Of a DNA stretch of 13,027 nt, positions 7,949 to 13,027 are shown piece by piece. Both the position numbers and the translations under genes were made by a program. This stretch comes from Sphingomonadales bacterium (GTDB taxonomy: Bacteria; Pseudomonadota; Alphaproteobacteria; Sphingomonadales; Sphingomonadaceae): positions 1-13,027 of the forward strand of contig JAIYAA010000374.1 in the NCBI GenBank assembly GCA_027489295.1, read 5' to 3'. Each line of letters starts with the position of its first letter. The stretch's first letter is position 1. The notes under the pieces are model-generated. The model was not told where the DNA came from, searched no databases, and saw only the letters and a list, made by a program, of their open reading frames with translations.

Positions 7949-7967
7949 CTTGCCGATCTACGGCAAG
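7949..7967. promoter_or_regulatory. Perfect 7-bp inverted repeat in the operon leader
   Basis: CTTGCCG-ATCTA-CGGCAAG is a perfect dyad with a 5-base centre, 9 bases from the TetR-type operator and 57-75 bases upstream of the hydrolase start. It differs from the TetR-type dyad in sequence. It could be an operator for a second regulator or a small hairpin in the operon's mRNA leader. The possible minus-strand -10 (TAGATC) falls in its centre, which fits an operator. Confidence 0.45.
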
Positions 7968-7982
7968 GAAAAAGAGGAACAA
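7955..7982 (-). promoter_or_regulatory. Weak candidate promoter of the minus-strand operon
   Basis: On the minus strand, TTGTTC (7982-7977) and TAGATC (7960-7955) are 16 bases apart, giving a leader of about 55 bases to the hydrolase ATG. The -35 overlaps the TetR-type operator and the -10 lies in the centre of the inverted repeat at 7949-7967. The -10 match is poor, so this is a guess at the most plausible site in a region that must contain the operon promoter. Confidence 0.3.
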
Positions 7983-7991
7983 GTTCGTACC
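7976..7991. promoter_or_regulatory. Candidate TetR operator, copy 2 (tetR/operon divergent region)
   Basis: GGAACAAGTTCGTACC, 64 bases upstream of the tetR start and 83 bases upstream of the divergent hydrolase start. It is the best-centred of the three copies, and the other two each differ from it at two positions. By alignment with the TonB-receptor promoter, a tetR -10 would be CTAATT at 7993-7998, but the corresponding -35 (AAAAGA) is poor. Binding here could control both tetR itself and the catabolic operon. Confidence 0.65.
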
Positions 7992-8055
7992 ACTAATTTC
8001 AGGCTCCATGACCGATTGTCGTTGCGTCCAGCACTGCGCGGGATAGGAAAACGGC

Positions 8056-8745
8056 ATGTCCGACGCAGAAACCGCAGCCGACGCCCTGCCCGAAACAGAG
8101 GGTGCGCGCGCACCGCGCACCCGTGCCCAGGCGCGCGAAGAGGCGATCAACGCCATTCTCGACATCGCCACCGAGGAATTCGTGGAAAAGGGGCTGGCCG
8201 GCGCCCGCATCGACGAGATCGCCGGCCGCGCCACCAAGCGGAAGATCTATTACTACTTCGGGAGCAAGGACGAGCTCTATCGCGCGGTGCTGGAGCGCGC
8301 CTATCGGCGGGTGCGCGCCAGCGAGCGCGAGGTGGACATCGACAGCGGCAGCGCCGCCGATGCGCTGCGCCGGCTCGTCGAACACGACGTGCGCTACCAT
8401 TCGCAGCATCCCGAGCTGGTGCGCCTGGTGATGAACGAGAACATCCATCGTGCCGAGCATCTGAAGCAGATCGAGGGTCTTCCGGCGAACAATCGCCGGG
8501 TGATCGACCTGCTCGCCCGGATCCTCGCGCGGGGCGAAGCGGAGGGTGCGTTCCGCCCGGGCATCAATCCGGTCGACCTGCACATGAACATGACCGCGCT
8601 CGCCTTCTACAACGTCTCCAACCAGTTCACCTTCGCGCATAATTTCGGCGTGGACATGCACAGCCCAGAGGCGATCGAGCGGCGGGCGCGGCAGGTGGGT
8701 GACATCCTCCTCGCCTGGGTCGTCGCCCCCGGCCCTACCTCGTAG
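8056..8745 (+). CDS. TetR-family transcriptional regulator
   Basis: This 229-residue protein has a standard TetR DNA-binding domain at about residues 25-82. The helix-turn-helix runs IDEIAGRATKRKIYYYFGSK (52-71), followed by the usual DELY helix. The C-terminal ligand/dimer half contains MNENIHRAEHL and a late NVSNQFTFAHNFG stretch, seen in TetR regulators of small-molecule catabolism. The N-terminus adds about 20 acidic or disordered residues before the domain. AGGAAAA lies close upstream of the ATG at 8056. It lies between the esterase operon and the TonB receptor, and copies of one dyad precede all these units and the MFS gene, so I infer an autoregulated local repressor. The inducer is unknown; shikimate, 3-dehydroshikimate, protocatechuate or an ester are candidates. 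The ligand pocket cannot be read from sequence alone. Confidence 0.93.
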   Translation: MSDAETAADALPETEGARAPRTRAQAREEAINAILDIATEEFVEKGLAGARIDEIAGRATKRKIYYYFGSKDELYRAVLERAYRRVRASEREVDIDSGSAADALRRLVEHDVRYHSQHPELVRLVMNENIHRAEHLKQIEGLPANNRRVIDLLARILARGEAEGAFRPGINPVDLHMNMTALAFYNVSNQFTFAHNFGVDMHSPEAIERRARQVGDILLAWVVAPGPTS

Positions 8746-8758
8746 TGATCTAATTTAT

Positions 8759-8787
8759 TTGACAGGAACGAGTTCGTAACACTAAAT
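8759..8787 (+). promoter_or_regulatory. Promoter of the TonB receptor, consensus -35 TTGACA
   Basis: TTGACA at 8759-8764 is a perfect -35 hexamer. Seventeen bases later is CTAAAT (8782-8787), a modest -10. The 16-bp dyad occupies the spacer. A strong -35 with an operator in the spacer suggests a tightly repressed, highly inducible gene. The promoter lies 14 bases after the tetR stop, so the receptor can be expressed separately from tetR. Confidence 0.6.
8765..8780. promoter_or_regulatory. Candidate TetR operator, copy 3 (TonB receptor promoter)
   Basis: GGAACGAGTTCGTAAC, identical to the tetR-region copy at 14 of 16 positions and sharing the flanking ACTAAwT. It lies directly between the -35 and -10 hexamers of the receptor promoter. 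Confidence 0.62.
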
Positions 8788-8832
8788 CGCTCCCGACGCC
8801 GGCGAGAAGTCCAGCGCATCGGGAGAGAGGCT

Positions 8833-11766
8833 ATGAAGGGCAATGCGCGCGCGCGGTTCGCGCTGACTGCATCCATGTTGGCATTGGGCACGGCGGCACT
8901 TCCCGCCGCCGCGCAGGATACGGCAGCTGCGCCGCCGGCGGTGAGCGATCAGCAGGCCGCGGAGATCATCGTCACCGGATCGCTGATCCGCCGCCCCAAC
9001 GACAGTTCCGCCAGCCCGATCACGTCGGTCAGCACCGAAGCGCTGAAGCAGACCGGCACGGTGAACGTGGTGGACGCGCTCAACCAGATCCCGAGCTTCA
9101 CCGTTTCGGGCAACGGCAGCACCGGCGGCCAGGGGCAGGGCGGCCGCTCGACCGTCAACCTGCATGGTCTCGGCTCGAACCGAAACCTCGTGCTGCTCGA
9201 CGGGCGCCGTCTGCCGGTGTCGGACGTCAACGGCAATGTCGACATCAACATCCTGCCCGACGCGATCCTCGAAGGCGTGGACGTGATCACCGGCGGTGCA
9301 TCGGCGGTCTATGGTTCGGACGCGATTTCGGGCGTGGTCAACTTCAAGACGGTACGCAGCCTGCAAGGCGTGCGCGTCGATCTGCAGAACGGCATTTCGG
9401 AGCGCGGCGATTCCTATCGCTTCAACGGTTCGATCGCGTTCGGCAGCAACTTCGCCGACGATCGCGGCCATGTCGTCGCCGCCTTCAGCTATGCCAAGAC
9501 CGATCCGGTCAACGGCAGCAGCCGCAGCTTTTTCAACGACAAGACGCCGTCGTCGTTCATCGGCACCGGCACCTTCGTGCCCAGCGCGACCAACGCGCCG
9601 AGTGCGGCCGCGGTGAACGGCGTGTTTGCGGGCTATGGCATCACCAGCACGATCAACCCGTTGCTGAACCTGGGCTTCAACAATGACGGCACGCTCTTCG
9701 TGCAGACCGGCGCGGTCAATTATCGCGGTCCGACCAGCAATCAGGGCTATCTGATCGTCGGCAACAATGTCCGCATGCCGGTGGGCCAGCAGATCGACTT
9801 CCAGAACGCGATGAACCGCAAGACCGCGTTCCTGAAGGCAGATTACGAAGTGCGGCCGGGCCTGACCGCCTATGGCCAGTTCATGTATGTCGACCTCAAG
9901 GTCCATACCGCAAGCGGCGGCAGCCTCACCCAGTTCGGCGGGCTCACCACCGTGCCGGTGAGCAACCCGTTCATCCCGGCGGCGCTGCGGACGATCCTGG
10001 CCTCGCGGCCGAACGCGGCGGCGCCCTTCACCTGGAACGGCCGCTACGTTGGCGTGCCCTACAAGAGCTTCGACGAAGACTATTCCATCCAGCAATATAT
10101 GGCGGGGCTGCGCGGCGACATCGCGGCAGGCTGGAGCTTCGACGCGTTCGTCTCCTACGACCAGTCGCTCCACGACCAGAAGATCAACAATGCGGTGCTG
10201 AAGAGCCGCGTGCAGACACTGCTCAACGCGTCCGACGGCGGCGCCTCGACCTGCGCGGGCGGGCTGAACATCTTCGGCGATGCGAATGCGCGCGGGCTGT
10301 CTGCCGCCTGCCGAGCCTACATCACCAAGACGGCCTTTTCGCAGGAGGACCTGTCGCAGACGCAGGCGCAGCTGCAGGTGAACGGCAAGTTGTTCGATCT
10401 CGGCGCCGGCCCGGCGCAGGTAGCGTTCGTGGGCAGCTATCGCCGCAACACCTATAGCTACACGCCGGACAGCGACCTTGCTGCGCAGAACATCGAATCC
10501 GTGATCGCTTCCGCCGGCGCCAACGGGCGGATCTCGGTCAAGGAATTCGCCGCACAGGTGGACGTGCCGCTGCTTGCCGATCGGCCCTTCTTCCAGGAAC
10601 TCGGGGTTGGCGGCGCGATCCGCTTCTCGGACTATTCGGTTACCGGCAGCGTGACCAGCTATGAGGGCGATCTGCGCTGGCGGCCGATCAAGCCGCTGCT
10701 CATCCGCGGCAGCTACCAGCGCGCCGTGCGTGCCCCCAATATCGGCGAGCTGTTCACGCCCGCCTCCGGCACGCAGCTGGTGATCGGCACCCCCCCGGGC
10801 TCGCTCGGCGATCCGTGCGACGTCCGTTCGACCGCGCGGACCGGCGCCAATGGCACGCGCGTCTCGGCGCTTTGCGTCGCCCAGGGCGTGCCGGCAGCGG
10901 CGATCGCGTCCTATACCTTCCCGACCACCGCGACCGGCCAGACCATCGCGGGTAACAAGGGACTCACCCCGGAAAAGGCGGATACCTATAATCTCGGCTT
11001 CGTGTTCAACACGCCGCGCTCCGGTCCGATCGGCGATCTCACGGTTTCGGTCGACTATTACAACATCAAGGTGTCCAACGTCATCTCGACGGTGCCGGGG
11101 CTGACGGTGCAGACCAAGTGCTGCAACGTCGACGGGACCAACCCCAATTACGATGCGGGCAATGCCTATTGCGGCCTGATCCAGCGCGATGCGACGGGCC
11201 AGATCGTCACGGTCAACACCCCGTATCTGAACATTGGCGGCCTGCGCACCGACGGCGTGGAATTCCAGGTGAACTGGAGCGTGCCCGCAGCCTTCCTGGG
11301 CGCGTCGGCGCGGTTGTTCGCGAATGTCGGCGTCGACTGGACCCGCAACTACAAGGTCCAGCTGCTGCCGGGTGCGTCCTTCCTCAACTATACCGGCATC
11401 AGCAACGGCGGCGCGCTGCCGAGCAGCGTCCCGCCGCGCGCGACGCCCGAATGGCGCTCGCTCACGTCGTTCGGCTATCGCTCGGATCATGGCAGCTTCG
11501 GGCTGCGCTGGCGCTACCAGGACAAGCTGCGCGACATCAGCTCGGTGCTGACGCCCGCCACGGCGCAGGCCGGCGTGGCCGCCTATGCGACCTGGGATGC
11601 GTTCGCGACGGTGAAGGCCGCCAAGGGCTTCGAGTTCCGGCTAGGTGTGAACAACCTGTTCGACAAGAGCCTGCCCTTCGTTGCGAGCTCGCAGAACGGA
11701 ACCGACGTGGCGTTGTACGACGCGATCGGCCGGTCCTTCTACGCGGGCGTACGGTTTGGGTTCTGA
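8833..11766 (+). CDS. TonB-dependent outer-membrane receptor
   Basis: This 977-residue outer-membrane barrel receptor would import a substrate using TonB energy. A signal peptide ends near AAA (25-27). A TonB box lies at 44-54 (EIIVTGSLIRR), and the plug domain follows, with LHGLGSNRNLVLLDGRRLP (110-128), LEGVDVITGGASAVYGSDAI and GVVNFK. The rest is a beta-barrel ending in a terminal Phe (VRFGF), as needed for outer-membrane assembly. Seven cysteines outside the plug fall in groups (474/493, 662/681, 763/764/780) and probably form disulfides in surface loops. A strong ribosome site (GGGAGAGAGG, 8821-8830) precedes the ATG at 8833. The gene lacks SusD and carboxypeptidase-regulatory-domain partners, as in many sphingomonad receptors for plant or aromatic compounds. 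The shared dyad and the neighbouring dehydrogenase suggest a shikimate/quinate conjugate as cargo, but metal chelates or other ligands cannot be excluded. Confidence 0.95.
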   Translation: MKGNARARFALTASMLALGTAALPAAAQDTAAAPPAVSDQQAAEIIVTGSLIRRPNDSSASPITSVSTEALKQTGTVNVVDALNQIPSFTVSGNGSTGGQGQGGRSTVNLHGLGSNRNLVLLDGRRLPVSDVNGNVDINILPDAILEGVDVITGGASAVYGSDAISGVVNFKTVRSLQGVRVDLQNGISERGDSYRFNGSIAFGSNFADDRGHVVAAFSYAKTDPVNGSSRSFFNDKTPSSFIGTGTFVPSATNAPSAAAVNGVFAGYGITSTINPLLNLGFNNDGTLFVQTGAVNYRGPTSNQGYLIVGNNVRMPVGQQIDFQNAMNRKTAFLKADYEVRPGLTAYGQFMYVDLKVHTASGGSLTQFGGLTTVPVSNPFIPAALRTILASRPNAAAPFTWNGRYVGVPYKSFDEDYSIQQYMAGLRGDIAAGWSFDAFVSYDQSLHDQKINNAVLKSRVQTLLNASDGGASTCAGGLNIFGDANARGLSAACRAYITKTAFSQEDLSQTQAQLQVNGKLFDLGAGPAQVAFVGSYRRNTYSYTPDSDLAAQNIESVIASAGANGRISVKEFAAQVDVPLLADRPFFQELGVGGAIRFSDYSVTGSVTSYEGDLRWRPIKPLLIRGSYQRAVRAPNIGELFTPASGTQLVIGTPPGSLGDPCDVRSTARTGANGTRVSALCVAQGVPAAAIASYTFPTTATGQTIAGNKGLTPEKADTYNLGFVFNTPRSGPIGDLTVSVDYYNIKVSNVISTVPGLTVQTKCCNVDGTNPNYDAGNAYCGLIQRDATGQIVTVNTPYLNIGGLRTDGVEFQVNWSVPAAFLGASARLFANVGVDWTRNYKVQLLPGASFLNYTGISNGGALPSSVPPRATPEWRSLTSFGYRSDHGSFGLRWRYQDKLRDISSVLTPATAQAGVAAYATWDAFATVKAAKGFEFRLGVNNLFDKSLPFVASSQNGTDVALYDAIGRSFYAGVRFGF

Positions 11767-11771
11767 GCGAA

Positions 11772-11793
11772 GGGGGCGGGTCACGCCGCCCCC
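11772..11793 (+). terminator. GC-rich hairpin between the receptor and dehydrogenase genes
   Basis: GGGGGCGG-GTCACG-CCGCCCCC gives a perfect 8-bp stem with a 6-base loop, starting 5 bases after the receptor stop. It lacks a following T-run, so it may be a partial terminator or an mRNA-stabilising hairpin rather than a full stop. No promoter is evident between it and the dehydrogenase start at 11819, so read-through is probably what expresses that gene, at a lower level. Confidence 0.55.
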
Positions 11794-11818
11794 GGACCGT
11801 TGTGCGAGAGTGAGAGCG

Positions 11819-12652
11819 ATGATGAAATCCGGGCTGATCGGCCGTTCGATCCAGGCGTCGCGATCGCCCTGGCTCCATGAAGAGGAAGCGCGGGCGCAAG
11901 GGCGGACCCTGCGCTACACGCTGGTCGACTTCGACGCCCTGGCGCTTCCGGATGCCGCGCTGGCCGCGCAACTCGCCCGGTTGCGGGACGAGGGGTATCA
12001 CGGCTTCAACGTGACCTACCCGTTCAAGCAGGCGGTGATGCCGCTGCTCGACGACCTCGCGGAAAGCGCGCGGATCGTCGGGGCAGTGAACACGGTGGCG
12101 ATCCGCGACGGGCGGCTGACCGGACACAACACCGACATGATCGGGTTCCGCGAAAGCCTGCGAAACGGACTGCCGGAGGCGCGGCTCGACCGGGTCCTGC
12201 AGGTTGGCGCGGGGGGTGCCGGTGCAGCGGTGGCGAATGCGCTGCTCTCGCTTGGCGTTCGCCACCTCCGGCTCGCGGACGTCGACCTTGCTCGCGCAAG
12301 CAACCTGGCGCTGCGCCTGCGGGACCACTTTCCCGATGCTGCGGTCGAGGCCGTGGCGGCGGGGCAGCTCTGCATCGACGCGGTCGATGGCATCGTCAAC
12401 GCAACGCCCATCGGCATGACGTCCAAGCCGGGCACGCCGATCGACACGGCAGCCCTTCGGGCCAAGCAATGGGTCGCCGACATCGTATATTTTCCGCGCG
12501 AAACCCAGTTGCTGCGCGAGGCGCGTGCGGCTGGCTGCGCGGTGCTGGACGGCACCGGCATGGTGATCCGGCAGGCGGCCGAGGCGTTCGAGATCATCAC
12601 CGGCCATCGTGCCGACGTCGCCCGCATGACGGCCGCGTTCGACCTGGGCTGA
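11819..12652 (+). CDS. Shikimate/quinate dehydrogenase (AroE family, probably NAD-dependent and catabolic)
   Basis: This 277-residue enzyme oxidises shikimate (and perhaps quinate) to the 3-dehydro acid; it is the AroE fold in normal length. The active-site set is present: Ser14 and Ser16 in SRSP, NVTYPFK with catalytic Lys70, Asn91 in GAVNTV, Asp106 in GHNTD and Gln252 in GTGMVIRQ. The Rossmann loop is GAGGAG (130-135). The second strand ends in ADVDLARA with Asp154 and Asp156, where NADP-type AroE has the NRT motif; an acidic residue here favours NAD and resembles the catabolic quinate/shikimate dehydrogenase of Corynebacterium. The start is one of two adjacent ATGs (11819 or 11822) after GAGAGTGAGAG; the frame is open further upstream but that part overlaps the receptor gene. 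Together with the QuiC-type enzyme it makes a two-step route from shikimate to protocatechuate. A biosynthetic role is less likely given the context. Confidence 0.9.
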   Translation: MMKSGLIGRSIQASRSPWLHEEEARAQGRTLRYTLVDFDALALPDAALAAQLARLRDEGYHGFNVTYPFKQAVMPLLDDLAESARIVGAVNTVAIRDGRLTGHNTDMIGFRESLRNGLPEARLDRVLQVGAGGAGAAVANALLSLGVRHLRLADVDLARASNLALRLRDHFPDAAVEAVAAGQLCIDAVDGIVNATPIGMTSKPGTPIDTAALRAKQWVADIVYFPRETQLLREARAAGCAVLDGTGMVIRQAAEAFEIITGHRADVARMTAAFDLG

Positions 12653-12782
12653 ACGACCAGCCACAGCGCCGCGATAGGGTCTTTCCTGTCGCCATACGTA
12701 GGGCGTCCCTCGGCACCGGCGACGCGAGACCAGCCTTGCTCGCGCCGATGCCGCCCCGCGTCGACTGCCTTGTCCGCATCAC

Positions 12783-12804
12783 GTTAAACGCTATGCTGTA
12801 TAAC
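12783..12804. promoter_or_regulatory. Candidate operator dyad upstream of the AAHS transporter
   Basis: GTTAAAC-GCTATGCT-GTATAAC is an imperfect inverted repeat with 7-base arms (6 of 7 pairs symmetric) and an 8-base spacer. It lies 71 bases before the ATG at 12876 and includes TATAAC (12799-12804), a plausible -10. No convincing -35 is found 16-18 bases upstream. It differs from the TetR-type dyad, so this transporter may answer to another regulator. Confidence 0.4.
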
Positions 12805-12875
12805 AATGCCGGCAGGACGACAGCGTGCGCCGCCGGTTCAAGAATGGGGCCGTAAGCGCCCTGCGGAGAGGCTGC

Positions 12876-13027
12876 ATGACGAAATCGGCGACACTGCTCA
12901 ACGCGCTGGACGAGGCACCGCTGGGCCGGACCCAGATGCTTGGTATCCTGCTCTGCCTGCTCCTCAATGCCCTCGACGGATTTGACGTGCTGGCGATCAG
13001 TTTCGCGTCGCCCGGTATCGCGGCGGA
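12876..13027 (+). CDS. MFS transporter, aromatic acid:H+ symporter (AAHS) type, 3' end outside window
   Basis: Only the first 50 residues are in the window. They begin with a short cytoplasmic stretch (MTKSATLLNALDEAPLGRTQ) and run into TM1, which contains LDGFDVLAISFASPGIA. The DGFD motif in TM1, followed by a small-residue-rich segment ending in a proline, is characteristic of AAHS transporters such as PcaK and BenK, which import protocatechuate, benzoates and related acids. GGAGAGG at 12864-12870 is a good ribosome site for the ATG at 12876. A 223-base gap with its own candidate dyad separates it from the dehydrogenase, so it may start a new transcription unit. The likely cargo is an aromatic or hydroaromatic acid of the same pathway, such as protocatechuate, a hydroxycinnamate, quinate or shikimate. 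Confidence 0.85.
   Translation, partial: MTKSATLLNALDEAPLGRTQMLGILLCLLLNALDGFDVLAISFASPGIAA

Noticed and set aside
5284..8642. Two long + strand frames (585 and 644 residues) across the esterase genes and tetR
   Set aside because: They overlap complete catalytic-triad hydrolases on the minus strand and, at the end, tetR in another frame; their translations are Arg/Gly/Ala-rich with no family signature.
8782..11490. A 902-residue open frame antisense to the TonB receptor
   Set aside because: Arg/Ala/His-rich translation with no recognisable domain, the exact shadow of a well-supported receptor gene; long antisense frames are expected in GC-rich coding DNA.
11681..11818. Upstream extension of the dehydrogenase frame
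   Set aside because: It reads through the end of the receptor gene and the hairpin; the AroE fold begins right after the ATG pair at 11819/11822.
12723..12744. CGCGAG..CTCGCG inverted repeat after the dehydrogenase
   Set aside because: A 6-bp stem with a 10-base loop and no T-run; too weak to call a terminator.
12770..12804. TTGTCC (12770-12775) as a -35 for TATAAC (12799-12804)
   Set aside because: The 23-base spacing is too long for a normal sigma70 promoter.

Overview
The window is GC-rich, densely coded DNA from an alphaproteobacterium, most likely a sphingomonad (Sphingomonas or a close relative). This rests on the long SusC-free TonB-dependent receptor, the style of the exported esterases and glycerophosphodiester phosphodiesterase, and the codon bias. 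No database search was possible, so the taxonomic call is inference. I saw no tRNA, rRNA, CRISPR array or insertion sequence.

Layout. Bases 1-893 hold the 3' part of a glycerophosphodiester phosphodiesterase gene. An MFS anion:cation symporter (1115-2404, +) follows and converges, four bases apart, on a four-gene minus-strand operon (7892 down to 2409). In order of transcription the operon encodes an exported alpha/beta hydrolase, an exported type-B carboxylesterase, an exported paraoxonase-like beta-propeller protein, and a QuiC-type 3-dehydroshikimate dehydratase fused to an HPPD-like domain. All three internal junctions are 4-base stop/start overlaps. Divergent from the operon is a TetR-family regulator (8056-8745, +). 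It is followed by a 977-residue TonB-dependent receptor (8833-11766, +), an AroE-family, probably NAD-dependent, shikimate/quinate dehydrogenase (11819-12652, +), and the start of an AAHS-type aromatic-acid MFS transporter that runs off the window (12876-13027).

How the genes work together. The two enzymes with the firmest predictions give a short catabolic route: shikimate to 3-dehydroshikimate (dehydrogenase), then to protocatechuate (QuiC). Around them sit an outer-membrane receptor, three exported esterase- or lactonase-like proteins and two inner-membrane carboxylate transporters. My reading is a locus for using esters or lactones of shikimate or quinate (plant compounds such as caffeoylshikimate or chlorogenate): capture, periplasmic hydrolysis, import, then conversion to protocatechuate. 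The ester substrate is inference. Quinate would also need a 3-dehydroquinate dehydratase encoded elsewhere, and protocatechuate cleavage genes are not in the window.

Regulation. The most striking non-coding signal is a 16-bp dyad (GGAACAAGTTCGTACC and two variants, each 14/16 identical to it) found once in front of the MFS gene, once in the tetR/operon divergent region and once in front of the TonB receptor. In the MFS and TonB promoters it fills the spacer between recognisable -35 and -10 hexamers. This is what is expected of the operator of the local TetR protein, so these units probably form one autoregulated regulon. A different dyad lies ahead of the terminal AAHS transporter.
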